Below are positions 1 to 5,540 of a stretch of DNA of 8,474 nt, in pieces (the first letter of the stretch is position 1; each line of letters begins with the position of its first letter). This DNA comes from B2-G16 sp964528085 (GTDB lineage Bacteria > Bipolaricaulota > Bipolaricaulia > UBA7950 > UBA9294): NCBI GenBank assembly GCA_964528085.1, contig CAZGRE010000048.1, positions 1 to 8,474 of the forward strand, read 5' to 3'. Both the position numbers and the translations under genes were made by a program. The notes under the pieces were generated by a model. It was not told the origin of the DNA and made no database searches. It saw nothing but the letters and a program-made list of their open reading frames with translations.

Positions 1-657
1 ATCCTCGAGGGGCTCCTTCATCTCGGGACCCTAGCAGCGATCATCCTCGTCTTCCGAAAAGACATCATCGACATCGCCCGCTCGTTCACCCCGCGTGGAT
101 CGATCGCCGGGAGGAAGGAGATCGGGCTGATAGCGATCGGGACAGCGCCGATCGTCGTACTCGGCCTTTTGTTCCGCTCACGGATCGAGGCGGCGTTCTC
201 CTCCCTCGCGGTGGTGGGGGGATCGCTCCTGGCTACAGGGGCGATCCTCTCCCTGACCGGGATCGTCAAGCGGAGGGCGGAGCGGTCGGGGGTGAGGGCG
301 ATCGACGCCTTCCTGATCGGCCTCTCTCAGAGCGCCGCACTCCTTCCCGGCCTCTCCCGAAGCGGCGCGACGATATCAGCCGGGATCCTCTCCGGCCTGA
401 AGCCGGAGCGCGCCGCCCGGTTCTCGTTCCTCCTCGCCGTCCCTGCCGTGCTCGGCGCCGGGATCGTCAGCCTGTTCGGCGCCCGATCCGGAGAGGCGGT
501 CGATTGGTGGGGTCTGGCTCTCGCGACGGCGAGCGCGTTCATCTTCGGAATGCTCGCAATCCGAACCCTCCTTGCGATCATCGCCCGCGGACGGCTGTGG
601 GCGTTCTCGCTCTACTGTCTCGCCCTCGGCGCGTTCATCCTCGTCCGCTACGGCTGA
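1..657 (+). CDS. uppP: Undecaprenyl-diphosphatase UppP/BacA, 3' part (partial)
   Basis: An integral membrane phosphatase that converts undecaprenyl diphosphate to the monophosphate, recycling the lipid carrier for peptidoglycan and other wall polymers; BacA homologues also give bacitracin resistance. The reading frame is open from base 1 and ends with TGA at 655-657, so 218 residues are visible. Family members are about 260-270 residues, so some 45-55 N-terminal residues, including the first Glu-rich/SS motif, lie outside the window. The visible start (LHLGTLAAIILVFRKDI) matches the segment after that motif. The second signature, PGLSRSGAT, is encoded near 346-372 and carries the Ser-Arg-Ser of the active site. 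It is followed by FSFLLAVPAVLGAG and further hydrophobic helices up to the C-terminus. The last 10 bases overlap the end of the convergent C39-like gene. An ATG at 169 is internal and not the start. The identification is secure from the motifs; its promoter is not in view. Confidence 0.95.
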   Translation: MLEGLLHLGTLAAIILVFRKDIIDIARSFTPRGSIAGRKEIGLIAIGTAPIVVLGLLFRSRIEAAFSSLAVVGGSLLATGAILSLTGIVKRRAERSGVRAIDAFLIGLSQSAALLPGLSRSGATISAGILSGLKPERAARFSFLLAVPAVLGAGIVSLFGARSGEAVDWWGLALATASAFIFGMLAIRTLLAIIARGRLWAFSLYCLALGAFILVRYG

Positions 658-1529
658 TCGTTCATCGTCAGAAGGACGATCGCCGTCAACCCGGCGAGGA
701 AGAGGAGGAGGACAGCGATCGCGGAAAGCGGGGACCCCCTCTCTTCAGCTCCGTCGTGCGGTGAGCCCTGATCGGTCTGAGGGGATCCTCCCCCATCTTC
801 GGTCGGTATCGTTCCGCTGACGACGACGAAGCGATCGATGATGTAGCTCCCCCGGCTCCCCGCATCGATGGTCGTCCGCACCCCACGGGGACTCGTCGGG
901 TCGGGGTTGTACGGGTCGACGATCGTGTACGTGTCCCCGGCCTTCCCCGTGAGGACGATCCAATGGCAGTCCTCGGCCCGAGCCCCGGAGCCGTTGCACG
1001 ACGTCCCCCAATGGACGCCGGCGACGACCGGATAACCCCGACGGAGGGCGTGATCGATGACGACGGCCGCGACCGGATTGAGGCCGACATCGCTCCGGTT
1101 TTCATAGAAGGTGAGCTCGATCCCGTCGGGGAGCCTCCCCCACTCGAGGCAGCACGAGCCGTACTCCTCGCCCGGGCACCGGCCGAACCCGTGATGAGCG
1201 CGGAGCCAATCGTTCAGGATCCCGGGGTCCATCCCTGTCGCCGCCCGACCGGTGAACGACTGATCGGCTGAGACGCTCACCTCTATCCCGTAGTAGGAGA
1301 GGACACAGGCGAACGCCGTCACCAAGCACCCGCTCACCCGGAATCGATCGGGGCAGCCGTCGCTCCCGAGGAGGGAATTCCCCCACGCATCCGGCCCGAA
1401 CGTGTAGTTCTGGCTGAACGAAGGAACGCTCCGCGGGAGGGTGATCCCCGCAGCCCCGGCCGCCAACGACAATCCCGTGAGGAAGAGGAGGAGCCAGAAT
1501 ACGCGCGATCGAGCCGGCGGATGTCTCAT
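648..1529 (-). CDS. Exported C39-like (papain-fold) cysteine peptidase domain protein with C-terminal membrane anchor
   Basis: The protein is 293 residues from ATG 1529. Residues 1-28 look like a signal peptide: basic RHPPARSR, hydrophobic FWLLLFLTGLSLAAG, then AAG. The body resembles the peptidase_C39_2 fold: SGCLVTAFACVLSYYG with candidate nucleophile Cys68, DCHWIVLTG with His189, and IVDPYNP with Asp205, in the Cys-His-Asp order expected of papain-like enzymes. Eight cysteines (59, 68, 75, 118, 126, 127, 178, 188) suggest disulfides outside the cytoplasm. A Gly/Ser/Asp/Glu-rich linker (about 243-266) leads to a hydrophobic segment (about 267-287) and a short tail, a probable C-terminal anchor; there is no LPXTG motif. 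The frame extends upstream to GTG 1580, giving 17 unremarkable extra residues. I prefer ATG 1529 because the signal peptide begins there, GGGGGAG lies upstream (with a long 14-base spacing), and a strong promoter would start RNA about 6 bases before the GTG. Substrate is unknown, and activity is inferred only from the triad. It stands alone, convergent with uppP and divergent from rsmD. Confidence 0.72.
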   Translation of the reverse strand: MRHPPARSRVFWLLLFLTGLSLAAGAAGITLPRSVPSFSQNYTFGPDAWGNSLLGSDGCPDRFRVSGCLVTAFACVLSYYGIEVSVSADQSFTGRAATGMDPGILNDWLRAHHGFGRCPGEEYGSCCLEWGRLPDGIELTFYENRSDVGLNPVAAVVIDHALRRGYPVVAGVHWGTSCNGSGARAEDCHWIVLTGKAGDTYTIVDPYNPDPTSPRGVRTTIDAGSRGSYIIDRFVVVSGTIPTEDGGGSPQTDQGSPHDGAEERGSPLSAIAVLLLFLAGLTAIVLLTMNDQP

Positions 1530-1592
1530 CGGTTGAACGGCGTCTCCCCCTCTCGTAAGCTCAGAATCGCCATCGAGCACAGGCTAAAACTG

Positions 1593-1621
1593 ATCATAGC
1601 TGGGCTGCCATAAACGTTCAA
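1593..1621 (-). promoter_or_regulatory. Sigma70-type promoter for the C39-like gene
   Basis: On the minus strand TTGAAC (1616-1621) and TATGAT (1593-1598) are separated by exactly 17 bases, 5/6 matches to each of the -35 and -10 consensus elements. Transcription would begin near 1586, giving a leader of about 57 bases before ATG 1529. The -35 box overlaps by two bases the rsmD SD sequence on the other strand, and the -10 box overlaps a GATC site. This is sequence match only; no start-site data. Confidence 0.7.
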
Positions 1622-1632
1622 GGAGCGGCAAG

Positions 1633-2181
1633 ATGAGGATCATCGGAGGGACGCGACGAGGGCGCCGACTGGTCGACTGGAAAGGGGAGGGGATCCGTCC
1701 GGTGCGCGATTTCGTCCGGAGCGCTCTGTTCAACATCATAGCCGACTTCGTCCCGGATGCGCTCTTCCTCGACCTCTACTGCGGGAGCGGGAGCATCGGC
1801 CTCGAGGCCCTGTCACGCGGGGCGAAGGGATGCACGTTCGTCGACCGCTCGCACACGGCGTGCGGGATCGTCCGTCAAAACCTCGACGCCCTCGATCTCC
1901 TCTCCGTCGGCGAGGTGATCGAAGGGGAGGCGGTCGAGACGGTCGAACATCTGAAGCGCCGTGGCCGGAGGTTCGACCTCGCGTTCATCGACCCGCCTTA
2001 CCGCCGCGGGCTCGTGGAAGCGACCCTGGAGGCGCTGGGAGACGGCCTGATCCTCACCCCGGATCCGGTGGTAATCGCCGCCGTCGGGCGGGATGAGGAG
2101 GTAGAGGCACGCTTCGGGGTACTCGAGCGCGTCGACGAGCGGAGATACGGGGATAACCGCCTCCTCTTCTACCGGCGTTAG
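1633..2181 (+). CDS. rsmD: 16S rRNA (guanine966-N2)-methyltransferase RsmD
   Basis: RsmD transfers a methyl group from S-adenosylmethionine to N2 of G966 (E. coli numbering) of 16S rRNA in the small-subunit P-site region. The 182-residue product has the usual family length. It opens with MRIIGGTRRGRRL, the typical RsmD N-terminus, then RPVRDFVRSALFNII (22-36), the counterpart of the family RPTxDRVREALFNIL segment. SAM-binding motif I is DLYCGSGSIGLEALSRGA (47-64), and catalytic motif IV is DPPY (120-123), diagnostic of N2-guanine/N6-adenine methyltransferases. The C-terminus RRYGDNRLLFYRR also matches the family. The ATG is preceded by AAGGAG at 1620-1625 with 7-base spacing, which supports this start. 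It lies divergent from the C39-like gene and 54 bases before surE. The common partner coaD does not follow here. No confident promoter of its own is visible in the 103-base divergent gap. Confidence 0.95.
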   Translation: MRIIGGTRRGRRLVDWKGEGIRPVRDFVRSALFNIIADFVPDALFLDLYCGSGSIGLEALSRGAKGCTFVDRSHTACGIVRQNLDALDLLSVGEVIEGEAVETVEHLKRRGRRFDLAFIDPPYRRGLVEATLEALGDGLILTPDPVVIAAVGRDEEVEARFGVLERVDERRYGDNRLLFYRR

Positions 2182-2190
2182 GGACCGAGC

Positions 2191-2219
2191 TTGATCTTAT
2201 GACGAGAAGCGGCTAGGTT
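2191..2219 (+). promoter_or_regulatory. Possible promoter for surE
   Basis: TTGATC (2191-2196) and TAGGTT (2214-2219) are 17 bases apart in the rsmD-surE gap. The -35 is a fair match (4/6) and the -10 a poor one (3/6). RNA would start near 2226, about 10 bases before the ATG, so the leader would barely contain the AGGGGT ribosome site. Read-through from rsmD is an equally good explanation. Confidence 0.3.
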
Positions 2220-2235
2220 TAGCCAGGGGTGCAAG

Positions 2236-3036
2236 ATGGCAGAACCATTGATCCTGGTCACGAACGACGACGGCGTCAACGCCGCGGGGTTGCTCGCCCT
2301 CAAGACGGCGCTCACGTCGATCGGAAGGGTGGAGGTCTTCGCACCGGAGCGGAACTGGTCAGCGGCGAGCCGGACGCGGACGTTCCACAAGCCGCTCCGG
2401 GTGGACGAGGTCCGCCTCCTCGACGGGAGCAGCGCACGGGTTACGAGCGGAACCCCGTCCGACTGCGTCTCCCTCGCCCTCCTCGGCCTCCTCGAGGATC
2501 GCCCCGACCTGATCGTCTCGGGGATCAACGCCGGGCTGAACCTCGGCCGCGACGTCTCCTATTCAGGGACGGTGGCAGCGGCGATGGAAGGGGTACGGGC
2601 GGGGATCCCGGCGATCGCGGTCTCATACGACACGATCTCTGCTCCCAAGGACCCTCCCGACTACTCGAAGGCCGCCTGGTTCGCATCGAGGCTCGCCTCG
2701 TTCCTGATAAACGAGGTTAAGATCCCCCCCGGTGTCCTGCTGAACGTGAACGTCCCCTATCTCCCGAACCCGCGGCCGCTCGGCGTCGAGATCACCCGCC
2801 TCGGAGGGGAGGCGTACAGCAACTACCTCGTGACCGGGACGGACCCGCACGGAAGGAAGTACTACTGGGTGAGTGGCGATCCGCTGACGGACGTCCCCCC
2901 CGAGGAGAAGGGAACGGACATCGCAGCAATAGCCCGCGGGAAGATCTCGATAACCCCGATCCACCTCGACCTGACCGACTACTCCCTCCTCGAGGAGCTG
3001 AAGGGCTGGGAGACAAAGCTGGAAGAGACGGGTTAG
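2236..3036 (+). CDS. surE: 5'/3'-nucleotidase SurE
   Basis: SurE is a metal-dependent phosphatase that dephosphorylates nucleoside 5'- and 3'-monophosphates (and short polyphosphate in some species), linked to nucleotide balance and stationary-phase survival. The 266-residue product is of normal family length. The N-terminal metal site is NDDG (10-13; ligands D11 and D12). APERNWSAAS (36-45) corresponds to the family APxxNqSgas loop, with Ser42 the likely ligand. The signature SGINAGLNLGRDVSYSGT (95-112) supplies Asn98 and the helix leading to AAAMEG. The C-terminal half carries LLNVNVPYLP and TDIAAIARGKISITPIHLDLT, also typical of SurE. The ATG at 2236 has AGGGGT nine bases upstream-centred, an acceptable ribosome site. 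It runs in the same direction as rsmD, 54 bases away, and its stop overlaps the convergent UPF0016 gene by 4 bases. Nothing in the sequence suggests loss of function. Confidence 0.96.
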   Translation: MAEPLILVTNDDGVNAAGLLALKTALTSIGRVEVFAPERNWSAASRTRTFHKPLRVDEVRLLDGSSARVTSGTPSDCVSLALLGLLEDRPDLIVSGINAGLNLGRDVSYSGTVAAAMEGVRAGIPAIAVSYDTISAPKDPPDYSKAAWFASRLASFLINEVKIPPGVLLNVNVPYLPNPRPLGVEITRLGGEAYSNYLVTGTDPHGRKYYWVSGDPLTDVPPEEKGTDIAAIARGKISITPIHLDLTDYSLLEELKGWETKLEETG

Positions 3037-3308
3037 GCCTTCCAGATCGTCCAGATGCCGAACGCGATGAACAGCCCGCCGGCGATGTAGTGGACGAACC
3101 CAGTCGCTGCAGCCGGAACGAACCGGCCGATGGTATGCCCGACACCGACGGCGATTCCCGTGGTGAGAAGAAGGGCGATTCCCGCCCCGATCCCGACCCC
3201 CAACGGTGAATCCCCCTTGCTCGCAAGTGCGAGGACGGCGAGCTGGGTCTTGTCCCCGAACTCGGCGAGGAAGATCAAAGCGAACGCAGCGAGCGCCTCT
3301 TGTAGCAC
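3033..3308 (-). CDS. Half-size UPF0016/GDT1 (TMEM165) family cation transporter subunit
   Basis: The 91-residue membrane protein carries the family signature E-x-G-D-K-T (AEFGDKTQLAVLALAS, with Glu16, Asp19, Lys20, Thr21) in its first hydrophobic segment. Hydrophobic stretches at about 5-29, 36-57 and 70-89 suggest three membrane helices, ending in FGIWTIWKA. UPF0016 proteins export Mn2+ or exchange Ca2+/Mn2+ for protons; most have two such three-helix repeats (about 190 residues), each with one E-x-G-D motif. This gene encodes one repeat, so it should work as a homo-oligomer or with a second half encoded elsewhere; none lies in this window. I start it at GTG 3308 because AAGGGGGG lies just before it and the protein then begins at the conserved first helix. 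A longer frame to 3383 would add 25 Arg/Ser-rich residues and place the start upstream of the promoter. It overlaps the surE end by 4 bases and is divergent from the comEA-like gene. The metal is inferred from family knowledge. Confidence 0.85.
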   Translation of the reverse strand: MLQEALAAFALIFLAEFGDKTQLAVLALASKGDSPLGVGIGAGIALLLTTGIAVGVGHTIGRFVPAAATGFVHYIAGGLFIAFGIWTIWKA

Positions 3309-3312
3309 GGTT

Positions 3313-3320
3313 CCCCCCTT
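3313..3320 (-). promoter_or_regulatory. Ribosome binding site that fixes the UPF0016 start
   Basis: AAGGGGGG on the minus strand ends 4 bases before GTG 3308. No other start codon downstream of the promoter has such a site, so it decides for the GTG start and a 91-residue protein. Confidence 0.6.
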
Positions 3321-3342
3321 TAACGATGAGGATCGAACCCGA

Positions 3343-3371
3343 ATTCTACCGGAGGGAAAGGAGGGTGGCAA
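3343..3371 (-). promoter_or_regulatory. Sigma70-type promoter for the UPF0016 gene
   Basis: TTGCCA (3366-3371) and TAGAAT (3343-3348) on the minus strand are 17 bases apart; each matches its consensus at 5 of 6 positions. RNA would start near 3336, giving a leader of about 28 bases. That is too short to hold the Mn2+-sensing yybP-ykoY riboswitch that often precedes genes of this family. Confidence 0.7.
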
Positions 3372-3376
3372 TCGCC

Positions 3377-3405
3377 TTCCCAAACGGGCGAAGATGGACT
3401 AAACT
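3377..3405 (+). promoter_or_regulatory. Possible promoter for the comEA-like gene
   Basis: TTCCCA (3377-3382) and TAAACT (3400-3405) are 17 bases apart and each matches its consensus at 4 of 6 positions. RNA would begin near 3412, leaving about 28 bases that include GAGGG (3426-3430) before ATG 3440. Its -35 lies five bases from the -35 of the divergent UPF0016 promoter. Confidence 0.4.
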
Positions 3406-3439
3406 CCTCATGCGTCATCTTCGTTGAGGGTTAATCGCG

Positions 3440-3811
3440 ATGGAGGTGAAACACCCCTCCTCCCAGGAGCGGGGGCTGATCATCCTGATCGGGATCGCGC
3501 TTCTCGCAAGCGGGATCGCCCTTTTCCTGAGCTACCATCATAAACAGCCGTCCTACACCACCGGCCCGATCGTCCTCCATGACGTTTCAGTGATCGCCCC
3601 GGTCTTCACCGAGGTGGGGAAGATAAACGTAAATTGCGCCTCGGCTGCAGAGCTCGAGCGCCTACCCGGGATCGGGGAGGTCCTGGCCGAGCGGATCGTC
3701 GCCTACCGACAGGAGCACGGGCCGTTTGCGAGCATCGACGAGCTGGTCAAGGTGAGAGGGATCGGGGAGGATACGATCGAGCGGATCCGCGAGTACGCGG
3801 AAGCGAGGTGA
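3440..3811 (+). CDS. ComEA-like membrane-anchored helix-hairpin-helix DNA-binding protein
   Basis: The 123-residue product has a short basic N-terminus, one membrane helix (about 12-31, LIILIGIALLASGIALFL), a linker, and a ComEA-type DNA-binding module: KINVNCASAAELERLPGIG (61-79) followed by a second hairpin, VRGIGEDTIERIREYA (105-120). The paired xxGIG hairpins bind the DNA backbone without sequence preference. ComEA proteins capture double-stranded DNA at the outer face of the cytoplasmic membrane during natural transformation and pass it to ComEC. Many Gram-positive ComEA proteins also have a SLBB domain between the helix and the HhH module; it is absent here, with only about 30 residues there. 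No comEC or other competence gene lies nearby, so the uptake role is inferred from the fold and topology. GAGGG at 3426-3430 precedes ATG 3440 by 9 bases. The stop lies 5 bases from the end of the convergent queuosine-salvage gene. Confidence 0.85.
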   Translation: MEVKHPSSQERGLIILIGIALLASGIALFLSYHHKQPSYTTGPIVLHDVSVIAPVFTEVGKINVNCASAAELERLPGIGEVLAERIVAYRQEHGPFASIDELVKVRGIGEDTIERIREYAEAR

Positions 3812-3816
3812 ACCGC

Positions 3817-4782
3817 TCAGTAGAAGACGGTGCGCGTCCGATGGCGCGGCCTCTCCTTGTAGCGCTGTGACTGGCCGCGGTTCCAGAGGAGAAGGTCGAT
3901 CTCGCGGGGTGAAACCCCGATTCCTTCCTCCCTCAGCGAAGAGACGATCAGCTCGACCGCGTGAACGGCGCAGGCGCGGATCTCCACCTCCTCCTCTGAT
4001 CCCGGCTCTATCAGCTCCCCCTTTTCTATCCGCTCGGAGAGGGCGCTCTCGTAGGTCAGGATCCCGTCGATGCGGAGGACGTGCGGGACGAGGTTATCGG
4101 CGAAGATCGTCAAGCGATCGATGTCATCGAACCGACCGGGGCCGCTCCCGTCGAAGGCGAGGGATAGGTCGGAGGCGAGGATCTGGCCGCGCTTGTAGAA
4201 CGGGACCTTCCTCCCCCGGTAGTCGGCGACGTCGCGGAAGAACGGCTGCTCCGCGAGTAGATCGATCAGCCTCCCGGCCGATCGACCGGCCTCCTCGATC
4301 AGGGAGAGGAACCTCCCGTCGAATCGGTCGATCAACGCCCGACCGAGGTCGTTCAACGCCCGCGCGTAGAGCCCCATAAGCTCGCCGATCACCGGATCGG
4401 CAATGTCCTGACCGAGGATCCGCGCGCACCATTCAGGATCGATCCGGGCGAGCCCCTCCGGGGGGATCGGCCCTTCCCTGCGGAAGAACTCGGTCAGGGA
4501 TGAGGCGATCGTCGTGTAACCGGACGAACCGGCCCTCTTTTTCAGATGCGGGAAATAACCGGACCCGAAGTTGATCGAATCGAGGGTTAAGATATAGGCG
4601 ACGGTTCCCTCCTCATCCCCGATGTAGTGAATCTCAGGGTCGAACCCGAGGAGACCTATCCGATCGAGCGGGAGGGAACGGGCGTAAATTGGGATCCGAC
4701 CGGTCTCGACTCGGACGTGTCCGGCGCTCTCGGCGACGCACCGCGCCGCCTCTCTGATCTCCGCGAAAACCTCAGCGCTCAT
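3817..4782 (-). CDS. Queuosine 5'-phosphate N-glycosylase/hydrolase (Qng1, DUF2419 family)
   Basis: Members of this family (human QNG1/C9orf64, 'queuosine salvage protein') release the base queuine from queuosine 5'-monophosphate, letting cells reuse the modified tRNA nucleoside instead of making it. The 321-residue protein has the family landmarks in order: LDSINFGSGYFP (67-78), VPFYKRGQILASDL (192-205), RLTIFADNLVPHVLR (223-237) with Asp229 in the conserved F-A-D segment, EIRACAVHAVELI (267-279) and IDLLLWNRGQ (295-304). Length is close to the usual 300-340. The C-terminus is an Arg-rich tail (about 309-318). The ATG at 4782 has no strong ribosome site (only TAGG about 10 bases upstream), and no convincing minus-strand promoter is seen in the 99-base divergent gap. 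It stands alone: no tgt, queuosine transporter (QueT/YhhQ) or queuosine synthesis gene is in view. Family assignment is strong; the exact substrate is inferred from characterised homologues. Confidence 0.88.
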   Translation of the reverse strand: MSAEVFAEIREAARCVAESAGHVRVETGRIPIYARSLPLDRIGLLGFDPEIHYIGDEEGTVAYILTLDSINFGSGYFPHLKKRAGSSGYTTIASSLTEFFRREGPIPPEGLARIDPEWCARILGQDIADPVIGELMGLYARALNDLGRALIDRFDGRFLSLIEEAGRSAGRLIDLLAEQPFFRDVADYRGRKVPFYKRGQILASDLSLAFDGSGPGRFDDIDRLTIFADNLVPHVLRIDGILTYESALSERIEKGELIEPGSEEEVEIRACAVHAVELIVSSLREEGIGVSPREIDLLLWNRGQSQRYKERPRHRTRTVFY

Positions 4783-4841
4783 CGTTCGAAGCCTACACGA
4801 TCACGCCGGGGAAGGCACCCGTTCCGCCGGCGGGGCGATCG

Positions 4842-4850
4842 TGCTATGAT
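4842..4850 (+). promoter_or_regulatory. Extended -10 promoter for the small secreted protein gene
   Basis: TGCTATGAT (4842-4850) is an extended -10 element (TGn plus TATGAT, 5/6). The -35 region at 17-base spacing (TTCCGC, 4822-4827) is poor, as is common for extended -10 promoters. RNA would start near 4857, about 25 bases before ATG 4882. The perfect palindrome CCGCCGGCGG (4824-4833) overlaps the -35 position, and a GATC site (4848-4851) overlaps the -10. Confidence 0.55.
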
Positions 4851-4881
4851 CGTTTCAGATCCTACTCAGGAGGGGATTTGC

Positions 4882-5307
4882 ATGTGCCGAAAGATCGTTC
4901 TTCTCTCCGTCTTGCTCGTATCGGCGGCGGTCCTCCTCGGAGCGGGTGACGGGGCCAACGTCCCCCGGCCGATCGCCACCCCGGGGGAGCTTCTCCAATA
5001 CCCGCTTCCACTCTACGACGAGGGGATCCCCCTCTCCGAGCGGTTGTTTGTCGTCGCCCTCCCCGAGAGCGACCTCGCCGTGGTGATCCGGCCGATCACC
5101 GAGGAGGAGTACGGCTCGTACGAGGTCCAGGCGATCGGCCACGAGATGATCGAACAAGAGCTCCTCGCCGCCGCGATCGTCCTTCCCGCCCTCTGCCCAT
5201 CCGACGTCGCCGGATTCTCCGCCGAGCTCGCCGACTACCTGAAAGGGATGGTGAACTGGATAAGCGGGTTCTCCGTGTTCAGCGGGCCCCTTTCCGCGTC
5301 GCCCTAA
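4882..5307 (+). CDS. Small secreted protein of unknown family
   Basis: I do not recognise the family. From ATG 4882 the product has 141 residues; AGGAGGGG (4868-4875) lies 6 bases upstream, an excellent ribosome site that rules out the longer open frame reaching back to 4627, which is antisense to the Qng1 gene. Residues 1-21 form a clear signal peptide (MCRKIVLLSVLLVSAAVLLG), with likely cleavage around AGDGA; Cys2 is not in a lipobox. The mature part begins with a Pro-rich stretch (VPRPIATPGELLQYPLPLYDEG, here shown as overlapping pieces VPRPIATPG and LLQYPLPLY), then a beta-like segment (LFVVALPESDLAVVIRPI) and an acidic helical segment (TEEEYGSYEVQAIGHEMIEQ) leading to LLAAAIVLPALCPSDVAGFS and a final amphipathic helix. 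There is one cysteine in the mature protein (105). The 'RPITEEEY' plus helical layout faintly recalls small phage tail-chaperone-like proteins, but a signal peptide makes that role unlikely. Its stop overlaps the convergent ubiquitin-like gene by 4 bases. Confidence 0.75.
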   Translation: MCRKIVLLSVLLVSAAVLLGAGDGANVPRPIATPGELLQYPLPLYDEGIPLSERLFVVALPESDLAVVIRPITEEEYGSYEVQAIGHEMIEQELLAAAIVLPALCPSDVAGFSAELADYLKGMVNWISGFSVFSGPLSASP

Positions 5308-5540
5308 CCCCCTCCGACCGGAGGGAAGAGGGCGATCCGGGCGCCATCGCGGATCGGACTTCGCAAGTCACGGACGATCTGCCCGTCGATGATGACGAGG
5401 TGGACCGCTCCCTCCTCGATACCGAGGGAGGAGAGGAGGTCCCCGACCGTCGCCCCTGCCGGGAGATCGATCCACTCGCTCGGATCTCGCCGATTCGAAC
5501 GATCGGCGAGCGAGGCGTAGAGGCGGAGGTCCAGCCTCAC
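5304..5540 (-). CDS. MoaD/ThiS-family ubiquitin-like sulfur-carrier protein
   Basis: The 78-residue protein has the beta-grasp plan of MoaD/ThiS: MRLDLRLYASLADR (strand 1), ATVGDLLSSLGI (helix, 30-41), HLVIIDGQIVRD (47-58), DGARIALFPPVGGG (65-78). The C-terminal PPVGGG matches the MoaD-type PPVxGG tail, whose last Gly is adenylated and then thiocarboxylated so that the protein can donate sulfur, typically to molybdopterin. A role in building the tungsto- or molybdopterin of the neighbouring oxidoreductase, or in another sulfur transfer, is inferred. The start is GTG 5540: it overlaps the upstream TGA as GTGA and has AAGGAGGG just before it. The open frame continues to 5567 but would add nine residues lying in the upstream gene's coding end. 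It is the last gene of the three-gene operon. No MoaE, MoeB or ThiF partner is in the window. Confidence 0.85.
   Translation of the reverse strand: MRLDLRLYASLADRSNRRDPSEWIDLPAGATVGDLLSSLGIEEGAVHLVIIDGQIVRDLRSPIRDGARIALFPPVGGG

Noticed and set aside
1530..1580. GTG 1580 as the start of the C39-like protein
   Set aside because: It would leave a leader of only about 5 bases after the predicted RNA start and add 17 residues before a well-formed signal peptide. Not fully excluded.
1609..1614. CATAAA as a -10 box for rsmD
   Set aside because: No -35 element at suitable spacing, and RNA would start at the ribosome site itself.
2182..2235. Possible RNA gene or terminator between rsmD and surE
   Set aside because: The 54-base gap shows no stem-loop followed by T residues and is too short for a tRNA.
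3309..3439. A yybP-ykoY Mn2+ riboswitch upstream of the UPF0016 gene
   Set aside because: Such elements often precede this family, but the predicted leader is only about 28 bases and I see none of the riboswitch core sequences.
4627..4881. Upstream extension of the small secreted protein frame
   Set aside because: It is antisense to the Qng1 start, whereas ATG 4882 has a strong ribosome site, a promoter and the beginning of a signal peptide.
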